In this document: piece by piece, positions 1 to 8,013 of the stretch | Layout: the number at the start of each line of letters is the position of its first letter | How positions within the stretch are numbered: position 1 is the first letter of the stretch | From: Tardiphaga sp. | Lineage (GTDB): Bacteria; Pseudomonadota; Alphaproteobacteria; Rhizobiales; Xanthobacteraceae | Direction of reading: 5' to 3' | Length of the DNA: 64,000 nt | Assembly (NCBI RefSeq): GCF_028290495.1 | Contig: NZ_JAQGJT010000019.1 | Location: 25,855-89,854 of the forward strand | Notes under the pieces: generated by a model | What the model saw: the letters and a program-made list of their open reading frames with translations, nothing else | Told to the model about the DNA's origin: nothing | Database searches by the model: none | Position numbers and translations under genes: made by a program

Positions 1-1704
1 GACGCCCGTGGCCGCGACGCCGCCGATGGTCACTGTGGTGCCGGGCACGAAGTTTGTGCCGGTCAGGGTCACTGACGTGCCGCCCGCCGTCGTGCCACTG
101 GTCGGCGAGATCGATGTCAGCGTCGATGCTGCCGCCGTATAGGTGAAGCCGCCAGTAAGCGTTGCCGGGCCAGCGCCATTGTTTACCACAACGTCTTTTG
201 CCAACGCGCCGGACACATAGGCCGGCGTGGTCGCCGTGATCGAGGTCGCGCTGTTGATCGTGATGCCCGTGGCTACGATGCCGCCAATGGTCACCGTCGT
301 CCCTGTCACGAAATTGGTACCGGTCAAGGTGACTGTCGTGCCGCCCGCCGTCGTGCCGCTGGTCGGCGAGATTGACGTCAGCGTCGGCGCTGCCGCCGTA
401 TAGGTGAAGCCACCGGTGAGCGTCGCCGTACCAGCGCCGTTGTTCACAACAACATCTTTCGCCAGCGTGCCGGACACATAGGCCGGCGTGGTCGCCGTGA
501 TCGATGTGGCGCTGTTGATCGTGACGCCCGTAGCAGCAACACCGCCGATGGTCACTGTGGTGCCGGGCACGAAACTGGTGCCGGTGAGGGTTACAATCGT
601 GCCGCCCGCCGTCGTGCCGCTGGTCGGCGAGATTGACGTCAGCGTCGGCGCCGCCGCCGTATAGGTGAAGCCACCGGTGAGCGTCGCCGTGCCAGTGCCG
701 TTGTTCACCACAACGTCTTTCGCCAGAGCCCCGGACACGTAGGCCGGCGTGGTCGCCGTGATCGATGTGGCGCTGTTGATCGTGACGCCCGTGGCCGCGA
801 TACCGCCGATGGTCAAGGTCGTCCCCGGCACGAAGTTTGTACCGGTGAGGGTCACTGTCGTGCCACCCGCCGTCGTGCCGCTGGTCGGCGAGATCGCTGT
901 CAACGTCGGTGCTGCCGCCGTATAGGTGAAGCCGCCAGTAAGCGTTGCCGTGCCAGCCCCGTTGTTCACAACAACGTCTTTTGCCAGCGCGCCGGACGCG
1001 TAGGCCGGCGTGGTCGCCGTGATCGATGTGGCGCTGTTGATTGTGACGCCCGTGGCCGCGACACCGCCGATAGTCACCGTCGTCCCTGTCACGAAATTGG
1101 TACCGGTCAAGGTGACTGTCGTGCCGCCCGCCGTCGTGCCGCTGGTCGGCGCGATCGATGCCAGGGTCGGCGGAATGGGCAACGTCACCCCGATGGCGAA
1201 CAGCGTATCGGTCGGACCGATGTAAGTTCCGGTGTCCTGCGGCCCGGATGTGCAATTACCCACATCGGTACAATATGAGGACGAATACAGGCTTAGCGAC
1301 TCCGATCCGGTACCGGACAGCGACTGCAAAGTCACCTTGACTTCATCTGCACCGGCGAACGCCGCCCCCTGAACCGGGTGCAGCAAATAGACGGCTTTTG
1401 ATGTCGTGTACGTATAGTCGGCATAGCTAAAGAGCGAATTGCTCTTCGTGCCCGTCGTATTGCCTATCGGGTAATTGAAATTGGATTGGACATTCAACTG
1501 CGGAAACAGCCCCCATTTAGCTTGATCGTCGGTGATGCAGATGGAGATGGTCTGGCCCACGGATGTGAATGCAATGCTAGTGCCGCTGCCGGTGCTCGGC
1601 ACGGTGCATGCGAAAGCGCTGCCGGCCGCGACGAACATCAACATCACCAGGCCAATAAGCAGGCAAAGGCTGTTGTACATCTGCGCGGTTGCAAACCGCG
1701 CCAT
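1..1704 (-). CDS. Secreted IPT/TIG-repeat protein, partial (C-terminus off window)
   Basis: The reading frame on the minus strand is open from position 1704 to the window edge, 568 codons. The start at 1704 gives a classical signal peptide: a short basic N-terminus (MARF), a hydrophobic core (LCLLIGLVMLMFVAAG) and an Ala-X-Ala cleavage site SAFA before a Cys. About 150 residues without a recognised fold follow, then at least four 87-residue repeats containing SPTSGTTAGGT, VTLTGTNF and TVTIGG, the signature of IPT/TIG immunoglobulin-like domains. Such domains build extracellular, often adhesive or surface-layer, stalks. An in-frame ATG at 1728 and one at 1680 are alternative starts; no strong ribosome-binding site decides between them. 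It is transcribed divergently from three tail-collar genes. Function as an adhesin or surface protein is inference; the total length is unknown. Confidence 0.8.
   Translation of the reverse strand, partial: MARFATAQMYNSLCLLIGLVMLMFVAAGSAFACTVPSTGSGTSIAFTSVGQTISICITDDQAKWGLFPQLNVQSNFNYPIGNTTGTKSNSLFSYADYTYTTSKAVYLLHPVQGAAFAGADEVKVTLQSLSGTGSESLSLYSSSYCTDVGNCTSGPQDTGTYIGPTDTLFAIGVTLPIPPTLASIAPTSGTTAGGTTVTLTGTNFVTGTTVTIGGVAATGVTINSATSITATTPAYASGALAKDVVVNNGAGTATLTGGFTYTAAAPTLTAISPTSGTTAGGTTVTLTGTNFVPGTTLTIGGIAATGVTINSATSITATTPAYVSGALAKDVVVNNGTGTATLTGGFTYTAAAPTLTSISPTSGTTAGGTIVTLTGTSFVPGTTVTIGGVAATGVTINSATSITATTPAYVSGTLAKDVVVNNGAGTATLTGGFTYTAAAPTLTSISPTSGTTAGGTTVTLTGTNFVTGTTVTIGGIVATGITINSATSITATTPAYVSGALAKDVVVNNGAGPATLTGGFTYTAAASTLTSISPTSGTTAGGTSVTLTGTNFVPGTTVTIGGVAATGV
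131..1174. repeat. Tandem 261-bp coding repeats (4 units, 131/392/653/914)
   Basis: The motif GCCGCCGTA recurs at 131, 392, 653 and 914, an exact period of 261 bp (87 codons), and partial repeat sequence continues to position 1. Units differ by scattered, largely synonymous or conservative bases, so they are homogenised at the DNA level. They encode the IPT/TIG domains of the minus-strand secreted protein. The copy number beyond the window edge cannot be seen, and such arrays are prone to expansion, contraction and misassembly. Confidence 0.92.
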
Positions 1705-2144
1705 CCTCGCAATGATGGCGCCGCCCATTCCGAACTGAAATACCGCAGCACATTCTCGGCCCTGAAGCGCGGCAGCGCAGCTGCTCTCGCCACACGCCGC
1801 ATCGCATCGCCTTGCGCCGTGTCCTACCAAAGCTGACATCCGAGACCCGAAATAAGCTGTGACCAATGGGGCAAATAAAAAGAGTGAGGGACAACTGCGG
1901 CGGCCGCCTCATGCAATTTTCTCAAGGTGGGCGGCATTTAGCCAAGATTGCAAGCGCGGTTAAGCTCAACCAAAAAGAAACCGGGAAAGTGTAACAATTT
2001 GGTAACTACAATCTGTAGGCGAAACATCGCCGCGGCTGGGAGGTTGTGAAACAAATATCTTTTCTCTGTAGTTGTATTTACTTGACGGCCGCCCGAGATG
2101 GAACCTATGGATGATTGTCGTCCTCCATACCCATAAGGACACCC
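1705..2144. other. Divergent intergenic region between TIG protein and collar gene 1
   Basis: This 440-bp stretch separates two divergent transcription units and is visibly more AT-rich than the neighbouring genes, mainly from about 1850 to 2130. The minus-strand frame of the TIG protein remains open to about 1830, so part of it could be an N-terminal extension. No recognisable gene is present. It must hold both promoters, but no confident -35/-10 pair was identified. Confidence 0.5.
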
Positions 2145-2675
2145 ATGCCCGTCACTCCCTTCGTCGGACAAATCATGCCCGCGGCCTTCGGTGTCATTCC
2201 GAAGGGATGGGCTCCCTGCAACGGCGCGCTTTACGCGATCAGTACCAATCAGGCGCTGTTCTCACTGCTCGGGACGGCCTACGGCGGCGACGGTCGCAAC
2301 ACATTCGCTGTGCCGGATTTACGCGGCCGCGCTGTCATGGGATGTAACTTCGCGACAGTGCCATGGGGGCAGGTCAGCGGCTCGGAAACCGCGACGGTGA
2401 CAACCACCCAGTTGCCCAGCCACAATCACATCGTTCAGGCGACGGTGAAGCCGGGAGCAGGACGAGGTGGATCACCCGCAAACAACCTCTTTGCACAAAA
2501 CACAGCGCCGGCCGACGAGTATATCTTTGGACTGGCCGGCTTCTCGGAGATCGGTTTGTCGATCGGTACGAACGTGACCAACGTCGGCGGCGGTCAACCG
2601 CATAACAACATGCAGCCGTCTCTTGTGATCAGCTACATGATCGCGCTGACGGGGATCTTTCCGTCACGTCCGTAA
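2145..2675 (+). CDS. Phage tail collar domain protein 1 (microcystin-dependent protein type)
   Basis: The 176-residue product has the tail-collar signature in its N-terminal half: GW.PCNG, LGTAYGGDG..TF..PDLRGR, then a TTQLPSHNH segment and a C-terminal Q.PHNNMQPSLVISYMIALTG.FPS ending. This domain was named from short tail-fibre proteins of phages and also occurs in bacterial microcystin-dependent proteins. The ATG at 2145 is preceded by AAGGA at proper spacing and is preferred to an upstream in-frame start at 2115. It is the first of three tandem paralogues, 103 bp ahead of the second. No signal peptide, baseplate, sheath or terminase gene is visible nearby, so it is not part of an evident prophage. 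The cellular role is unknown. Confidence 0.85.
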   Translation: MPVTPFVGQIMPAAFGVIPKGWAPCNGALYAISTNQALFSLLGTAYGGDGRNTFAVPDLRGRAVMGCNFATVPWGQVSGSETATVTTTQLPSHNHIVQATVKPGAGRGGSPANNLFAQNTAPADEYIFGLAGFSEIGLSIGTNVTNVGGGQPHNNMQPSLVISYMIALTGIFPSRP

Positions 2676-2778
2676 CGATAGATCTGCCGGCGCGGCTCAC
2701 TCGTGAGTTCATTCTTCAGATCGGCTCATTCGTCAAAAAAAGCCGCTGCCACAAGCGTAAGGCCCAAAGGGGAGTCTG

Positions 2779-3312
2779 ATGTCAGATCAATTTATCGGCG
2801 AGATACGTCTCTTTGGCTTTCCGCGAATCCCCGACGGCTGGCTCGCTTGCAATGGCTCGCTGCAATCCATCGCGAACTACGACGTTCTCTATACGCTGAT
2901 AGGAACGGCCTTTGGCGGCGACGGTATCAGCACGTTCGGAATACCGGACCTGCGCGGGCGGGTACCGCTCTCGCAGGGCAACGGCCCCAACTTGACGCCG
3001 CGCGTGATGGGACAATCCTTCGGCGAAGCGACCCATACCCTGCTCTCGACCGAAATGCCGTCCCACAGCCATGCGCTGCTTTCGACAACCAATCCAGGTA
3101 CGACCGCGACGCCGGCCCAGTCCGTTCATCTCGCCACCTCCAGTACCAGCACCAAACCGCTTTACGCACCGCAGGCCGGTGTTTCGGGCTACAGCGTCAT
3201 GGCACCCTCGCTCCACAGCAGTGGCGACAGCTTGCACCATGACAATATGATGCCGACGCTGACCTGCAACTATTGTATCGCCTATTCTGGCAGTTATCCC
3301 TCGCCCGGCTAA
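2779..3312 (+). CDS. Phage tail collar domain protein 2
   Basis: This 177-residue paralogue begins MSDQFIGEIRLFGFPRIPDG and carries GWLACNG, LIGTAFGGDG..TFGIPDLRGR, G.GPNLTPR.MGQSFGE and TEMPSHSHALL, the standard order in the collar family. The ending NNMMP-like DNMMPTLTCNYCIAYSG matches the C-terminal strand of the first and third copies. The start is supported by GGGGAG a few bases upstream. It is less similar to copy 1 than to copy 3 in the region after the GGDG motif. It lies in the same direction as its paralogues with short spacers, so co-transcription is likely. The proteins could form hetero-oligomers or surface appendages, but that is inference. Confidence 0.87.
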   Translation: MSDQFIGEIRLFGFPRIPDGWLACNGSLQSIANYDVLYTLIGTAFGGDGISTFGIPDLRGRVPLSQGNGPNLTPRVMGQSFGEATHTLLSTEMPSHSHALLSTTNPGTTATPAQSVHLATSSTSTKPLYAPQAGVSGYSVMAPSLHSSGDSLHHDNMMPTLTCNYCIAYSGSYPSPG

Positions 3313-3416
3313 GTCAATCCGCTTCGTGTCATTCCGGCTTTTTCCTTCGCGCCGCTGGCCTGTCGAAGTCGAGGGTTCAAGAACAAAACAACACGTATTG
3401 CCTTCGGGAGATTGTC

Positions 3417-3950
3417 ATGACGGATTCCTATCTCGGCGAAATCCAGGCTTTCGCCTTTGGCTACTATCCAAACAACTGGTTGCCATGCGACGGACGCCCG
3501 ATGGCAATCAGGCAAAATGCGGCACTCTATAGTCTGATCGGCACATCCTATGGCGGCGACGGCACGACAACCTTCCTAATGCCGAACCTTGTTGGCCGCG
3601 TCGCCATGAACCAGGGTTCTGGACCGGGTCTTCCGTCACACAGCGTGGGAGATGCGCCCGGCGAAATGACCGTAACCCTCGGTCTCAATGAGATGCCGTC
3701 GCATTCGCATGGTCTGCAATTGGGCAACAAGACATCGCCGAACGGCACGCCCGGACCATCGGCGACATCGAATGTGGCGATCGATCCTGGCTTTAACGGC
3801 TTCATGCCACCGCCCGTGTTGACGACACTGGCGAAAAATGCCGTCACCATGGCAGGCAACTCGCAGCCGCATCCCAACGCGCAGCCGACGCTGGCGATGA
3901 TTTATTGCATCTGCGTCAACGGCATCTTCCCCAGCTTCGGCGATGCCTGA
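3417..3950 (+). CDS. Phage tail collar domain protein 3
   Basis: The third tandem copy is 177 residues, beginning MTDSYLGEIQAFAFGYYPNN, with WLPCDG, LIGTSYGGDGTTTF..PNLVGR, G.GPGLPSHSVGD.PGE and NEMPSHSH. The C-terminus QPHPNAQPTLAMIYCICVNG.FPS matches the other two. The ATG at 3417 follows a GGGAGA site; a longer in-frame opening from 3273 overlaps copy 2 and is rejected. After its TGA the same frame remains open into relic sequence, suggesting that the original DNA downstream has been rearranged. Function is unknown; the family is found both in phage short tail fibres and in chromosomal loci without phages. Confidence 0.87.
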   Translation: MTDSYLGEIQAFAFGYYPNNWLPCDGRPMAIRQNAALYSLIGTSYGGDGTTTFLMPNLVGRVAMNQGSGPGLPSHSVGDAPGEMTVTLGLNEMPSHSHGLQLGNKTSPNGTPGPSATSNVAIDPGFNGFMPPPVLTTLAKNAVTMAGNSQPHPNAQPTLAMIYCICVNGIFPSFGDA

Positions 3951-4346
3951 CGCATCGCGGACGCCGTCATCGGCCGATCCGGCAAGGGTTCGATCGCCGG
4001 GCTGCTGGCGTTCGTCCGTCCGGATATCACCGTCCACCCGATCACCGGATCAGATCAGGCATTCTGCCGAGCCTTGTTTCATGAGGAACGTGGCGCGGAA
4101 TTTGCGTGGTTAAACCTCGACGATGGGTTGTTGAACATGCTGTTTGATCAGCAATTTCGAGCGCAACAATCGGCCTATCGTCACGCCTTTGCCGACGCCG
4201 ACCATATCATCGCAAATGCCGGCACGGCCGTCGGCCAGCTGGTGACGGCATTTTGCGACAGCCAAAACCTTGCATGTGATCGATATTCTTCTATCGGTCC
4301 CGGCCCGCGGACGCGGTATCGGCACGGATGGCCTCGACAGCCTTGA
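3951..4346 (+). pseudogene. Unidentified relic reading frame downstream of the collar genes
   Basis: Directly after the stop of collar gene 3 the same frame stays open to 4346 and reads like protein, with GRSGKGSIAGLLAF (resembling, but not proving, a P-loop) and HFAD-like YRHAFADADHIIANAGTAVG. The first ATG with usable length is at 4074 and no good ribosome-binding site precedes it. The segment then runs out in a frame that overlaps the recombinase remnant. I do not recognise the family. It is best treated as part of a truncated gene left by deletion or insertion in this island edge. Confidence 0.35.
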
Positions 4347-4368
4347 ACATGCGATCTGGCCCCGGCAG

Positions 4369-4762
4369 GTCTCCGATACCAAAGAGCGGTTGTCGCGCCT
4401 CTACGCCTCGATCGAGACCGGCACCATCGACGGCACGGACCCAACGCTGAAAGAACGCGTGGCCGGCCTGAAGGCGACCCGAAACCGCGCCCTTGACCCT
4501 TGAGGCCCTCGAATATGCCAAAAACTCCAGCGTGCTGCCCGTCGAGATTGATCCAGTCGCCATCGAACGCTTTACCCGTTTGATGCGTGAACAGCTCGTA
4601 TCCGGCGACGTTACGGCCCGGAAGGCCTATCTGAGTGCCATCATCGATACGATCGTCGTATCCGACACCACCATCCGCATCATCGGCTCAAATGACAATA
4701 TCCGGGCGGCTCTTGGCCTAAATGGCCGACCCACGCATGTGGTTCGTAAATCTGTTCATGAA
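4369..4762 (+). pseudogene. Serine site-specific recombinase, C-terminal remnant, frameshifted
   Basis: Two successive frames encode the C-terminal coiled-coil and tail of a large serine recombinase: VSDTKERLSRLYASIETG and LKERVAGLKATRNRAL in one frame, then EALEYAKNSSVLPVEIDP, ERFTRLMREQLVSGDV, ARKAYLSAIIDTIVV and IRIIGSNDNIRAAL in the next. The catalytic N-terminal resolvase domain and the zinc-ribbon region are absent. The frame breaks at a perfect 7-bp tandem duplication, CCCTTGA at 4490-4496 and again at 4497-4503; deleting one copy restores RALEALEYA. The remnant ends at the CCA end of the tRNA-Thr gene. It marks past integration of a mobile element. Confidence 0.8.
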
Positions 4763-4838
4763 TGGTGCCGCAAACAGGACTCGAACCTGTGACCCCGTCA
4801 TTACGAATGACGTGCTCTACCAACTGAGCTATTGCGGC
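4763..4838 (-). tRNA. tRNA-Thr (anticodon CGT)
   Basis: On the minus strand the 76-base cloverleaf starts with acceptor arm GCCGCAA, pairs with TTGCGGC, has a D-arm with AGCTCAGTTGGTAGAGC, anticodon stem CGTCA/TGACG around loop TTCGTAA (anticodon CGT, codon ACG), a T-arm with GGTTCGAGTCC, and an encoded A-CCA 3' end. The 3' end abuts the serine-recombinase remnant, consistent with this gene having served as an integration site. Confidence 0.96.
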
Positions 4839-4962
4839 GAACCAAGCGGCGATTCGGCTTTGCGGCCGGAAACGCTGGGGCATCTGATATCGTCCGGGGC
4901 GGCGCTTTGCAAGAACCCCGAGCCGATCAGCGTGCAAATGAAGGGCCGGTGCCGGCCGGGGC

Positions 4963-4983
4963 CCGGTTTTCGGCGAAAACCGG
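4963..4983 (-). terminator. Hairpin terminator after the HemY-like gene
   Basis: A perfect inverted repeat CCGGTTTTC-GGC-GAAAACCGG (9-bp stem, 3-base loop) lies 3 bp beyond the stop codon of the HemY-like gene. It lacks a long T tract, so it may be a weak or Rho-assisted terminator or an mRNA-stabilising hairpin. Confidence 0.55.
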
Positions 4984-4986
4984 CGC

Positions 4987-6753
4987 TCAGCCGCCGAAGC
5001 GACCCAGAAAACCGCGCCAGCCGCCGGCCTGTTGCCCGGCATTCAGCTCGGCGAATTCGTCGCGGACGTCCTCCTCATCGACCCCGGGATCATCAGGCGC
5101 ACGCAGGATCGGGATCACCGCCGGTATCGGCTGCGGCTTGCCGGCGAGATCCGGCCGGGCGCGGAACAACGGCACAGGCGCAGCGGGCGGCGCCGGCCGC
5201 GGCGGCTCGATGGCGGGGTCACGCCCGGAATCGACGCCAGACGCTTCGTCCGCCTTGGCCAAGGGCTCCGAAACGACCGCGGACACCGGGGTGGTCGAAG
5301 CCGCCGATCCGGGCTCCGGCACGACTTCAAGGGCATGTCCGGGCTGGGGCGACGCGACCTCGGCCGGCAACGCCTCCGCGGGGCCGGCCGGGCGCGGCAT
5401 CGCGCGCGGCGGCGGCGCCAGCACGGTTTCCCGCAGCACGTCGGCTTCGATGGTCGACATCTTGTCGGACGGCAACGCCGCCAGCGGTGTCTGCCACTGG
5501 AACGCATCGATCCGTCCGGTCACCGGCGACACCGGGCGCCAGCGGTCCGAGACATAGCCATCAGCCGTCCACACCGGGTCATGCCGCGCGCGCACCGCAC
5601 GGATCGTCCAGGCGCGGGCACGGCCGCTGTCGCCATTCTCGGTGCGCTCGATTTCGGCCATCAGCATGGCCACGCGCTGCGTCGAATCGGCGGTAAACGG
5701 CGCCAGCGCCGCCCGCGCCTTGCCGAATTCCGAGGCGTCGATCGCCGCGCGGGCGACCGCCAGCGCGCTCTCGATATGGCCGGGGGCCTTGGCCGCCAGC
5801 GTCTCAGTCCGCACCAGCCGCTGCCGGGCGGAATCGCCTAGCTTCACGTGGGCATAGGCGTCCGCGAGGTCGGGATGCGGCTGTGCCAGCCAGGCGGTCT
5901 CGATAATCTTGATGGCGCGGCGGATCTGCTGTGCCTCACTCTGGAATTTCGCGGCGAGCACCGCGGCCGGCGCCAGAGTGGGCGCCAGCTTGACGGCCTC
6001 TGCGATGCTTTCGCGGGCGAGATCGCGATCGATGTTTTCCAGTTCCTGGGCGCGCGCCGTCAGCAGCACGCCGCGCTGGCGGCGGAATACGGCGCGGTCG
6101 ATCAGGCCGGACGACAGGTTGTTGTCGAGGATCGACAGCGCGCCGTTCCAGTCGCCCTGCGCACAGCGGAAACCGAGCAGCGCCTGCGACGCCCAGGTCG
6201 AGCCCGGCGCCAGTTTCAGCGCTTCCTCGGCGATCGTCACGGCCGCGACCGGATCGTCGCTGCGCTGCGCCTCGATGAACAGGCCGCGCAGGCCAAGCAG
6301 CCTGGTGTCCTCACGCTCCGCCATTGCGCGAAATGCGCAGTTGGCGCCGTCGCGGTCGCCTTCGAGCTGCGCTGATTGCGCCTGCAGCAGCAGCGCCAAC
6401 GGATCGTTCGAGACCAGCCGGCGCGCCGCATCGGCGTGCTTGCGCGCGGCGGCGCCGTCGCCGTGGCCGATCGCCAGCAGGCCCTGGGTGACGGCGTGGC
6501 GACCGCGCGCATGGCGCTTCTCGCGACGGTTGCGGCGCACCCGCGCCGGCATCCGCCACGCGCCGCGCAGCAGCGACCACACCAGCATCGCCACGAGGAG
6601 GACGAGGCCCAGCACCAGCACGAACACCGGCAGCGAGGTTGCGGCACGCCAGCCGCCCCACGACAGCACGACGTCGCCGCTCTGCTCGGCAACCCAGGCC
6701 ACGCCGGCGGCAGCCAGCGCGATCAACACGAGAAACGAAATGATACGCAGCAT
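4987..6753 (-). CDS. HemY N-terminal domain / TPR membrane protein
   Basis: The 588-residue protein begins MLRIISFLVLIALAAAGVAW, with two N-terminal membrane segments (about residues 2-20 and 41-63) separated by a short loop with SGDVVLSWGGW, the layout of the HemY_N family. A basic stretch RRNRREKRHARGRHAV follows, then TPR-like helical repeats to about residue 430, a conserved W..DGYVSDRW.PVSP region and a Pro/Ala-rich C-terminal 150 residues. The name comes from linkage to haem genes in enterobacteria; this is not protoporphyrinogen oxidase, and its biochemical role is unknown. The start at 6753 is chosen because upstream residues are basic and overlap the next gene. It sits 7 bp after the mitofilin-like gene, in one unit with hemD. 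Confidence 0.85.
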   Translation of the reverse strand: MLRIISFLVLIALAAAGVAWVAEQSGDVVLSWGGWRAATSLPVFVLVLGLVLLVAMLVWSLLRGAWRMPARVRRNRREKRHARGRHAVTQGLLAIGHGDGAAARKHADAARRLVSNDPLALLLQAQSAQLEGDRDGANCAFRAMAEREDTRLLGLRGLFIEAQRSDDPVAAVTIAEEALKLAPGSTWASQALLGFRCAQGDWNGALSILDNNLSSGLIDRAVFRRQRGVLLTARAQELENIDRDLARESIAEAVKLAPTLAPAAVLAAKFQSEAQQIRRAIKIIETAWLAQPHPDLADAYAHVKLGDSARQRLVRTETLAAKAPGHIESALAVARAAIDASEFGKARAALAPFTADSTQRVAMLMAEIERTENGDSGRARAWTIRAVRARHDPVWTADGYVSDRWRPVSPVTGRIDAFQWQTPLAALPSDKMSTIEADVLRETVLAPPPRAMPRPAGPAEALPAEVASPQPGHALEVVPEPGSAASTTPVSAVVSEPLAKADEASGVDSGRDPAIEPPRPAPPAAPVPLFRARPDLAGKPQPIPAVIPILRAPDDPGVDEEDVRDEFAELNAGQQAGGWRGFLGRFGG

Positions 6754-6760
6754 TGATTTC

Positions 6761-7960
6761 CTATGGCGCCGGTTTGGAGAGCGCCGCCATCGCATCGGCA
6801 GCGAACTGACGGGAAGTGGAAAGCGCCGCATCGCGGGCGTCGACGCGGTCGAGCCACGGCTGCACGACGGCACGATCCGCCGCCGGCAGGGTCATGAGTT
6901 CGCGCTTCGCCTCGGCGAGATCGTTACGCCGCACCGCAGCCGCCGCGCGCGACGCAATGGCGCTGCGATCATCGCCGGCCGCCGCATCGGTGCGCTCGAT
7001 GCGTACCAGCCGGGCGGCGCCCGCCTGCAGGCGATCGACGAAGCCGCCGGTGGTTGCGGCCGGCTCGGCCGCAGGCGCAAGCTTCGGCAACAGCGCCAGC
7101 AACTCGCGGCTGAGCGTCGCGGCATTCGGCACGCCGGTCGTGGCAAAGGCCTCGAGCGGCTTCAGCCGGTTGGCGTCGTCCGCCAGCGGCTTTGCGGCAG
7201 CCAGCGCCGCGCCATAGGGCTCACTCTGCCGGACGGTGGTGTCGAGCAGCGAGGCGGCGACAATGCGGCGCAGGGGTCTGTCATCGGCCGGTTTGGCGCT
7301 TTGCTGCGCCGCCTCGGTCTTCAGGGCGCCGGCGGCGCGTTCAACCTGGCCGAGCCGCTCGGTGATCGGCGACAGATCGACCGCGGCGACGGCTTCGCGC
7401 GGTGCGGATTTCAGTTCGACGACGGCAGCATTCGCGCGTTCTGACTGGGTTTTCGCTGCCGCGAGATCGCCGCGCAGCGCTGCCAGCGATTTCTCCAGTG
7501 TATCCAGGCGGGCGGCCATTGCGGGATCGGGCCCGGCGACGGCCGGCGCTGACGGGGCCGGCGTTGGGGCCGGTTGGGCTTCAACCTTGGCCAAGCGGGC
7601 GGACAGCACGTCGAGCGCGGCCGTATCCGGCGGCTGCGGCGCGGGCTGGCCGGGCCAGCCGGCCAACGAAGCGACCCCGAGCAGCAGCGCCGCGGCCAGC
7701 GCGCCCGTCGCCGCGGGAACCAACACGGACGGGCGCTTCTCGCGGGCGGGCTGCGGCTGATCGGGCAAAACCGGATCGGCAATCGATTCAGCCGCGGTTT
7801 CTTCGGGAAGCTCAGCCGATGCGGCCGTTTCTTCGGCGGGTTCGGAGACCTCCGGGCCAGAGGTCGCGCTGGTTACGTCGGATGCCGGCAGATCGATGGT
7901 CGGCGGCGCGCGGCGCGGCCGGTTGGGGTCCTGCGGACCAGTCGTGCTGTCATCGACCAT
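6761..7960 (-). CDS. Mitofilin-like inner-membrane protein (COG4223 type)
   Basis: The product has 399 residues: an acidic, Pro-rich cytoplasmic N-terminus, one membrane segment near residues 85-105 (VPAATGALAAALLLGVASLAG), a Pro/Ala linker, a predicted coiled coil (about residues 130-200, LDTLEKSLAALRGDLAAAKTQ) and a helical C-terminal domain ending RRNDLAEAKRELMTLPAADR and VQPWLDRVDAR. This order is that of the alphaproteobacterial mitofilin/Mic60-related proteins found between hemD and the HemY-like gene. The family is linked to inner-membrane shaping, with its local partner HemY-like protein; the role here is inferred from this conserved order. The start MVDDST at 7960 was preferred to 7981. 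Confidence 0.82.
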   Translation of the reverse strand: MVDDSTTGPQDPNRPRRAPPTIDLPASDVTSATSGPEVSEPAEETAASAELPEETAAESIADPVLPDQPQPAREKRPSVLVPAATGALAAALLLGVASLAGWPGQPAPQPPDTAALDVLSARLAKVEAQPAPTPAPSAPAVAGPDPAMAARLDTLEKSLAALRGDLAAAKTQSERANAAVVELKSAPREAVAAVDLSPITERLGQVERAAGALKTEAAQQSAKPADDRPLRRIVAASLLDTTVRQSEPYGAALAAAKPLADDANRLKPLEAFATTGVPNAATLSRELLALLPKLAPAAEPAATTGGFVDRLQAGAARLVRIERTDAAAGDDRSAIASRAAAAVRRNDLAEAKRELMTLPAADRAVVQPWLDRVDARDAALSTSRQFAADAMAALSKPAP

Positions 7961-8013
7961 TGCGCGCGTTCCTCCTGGCAACCGCGAAGCCTTGTCGGAT
8001 TCGCCGCCCTCTC

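Noticed and set aside
131..1174. CRISPR-like or minisatellite array
   Set aside because: The unit is 261 bp, keeps frame and encodes IPT/TIG domains; there are no short repeats with unique spacers.
3951..4346. P-loop ATPase gene from the GRSGKGS motif
   Set aside because: Only a single motif-like string is present, no Walker B or family pattern follows, and the frame has no supported start.
4722..5696. Long plus-strand frame reading CRKQDSNL/RTRTCDPVITNDVLYQLS
   Set aside because: It is the antisense translation of tRNA-Thr and the HemY-like gene, a well-known annotation artefact.
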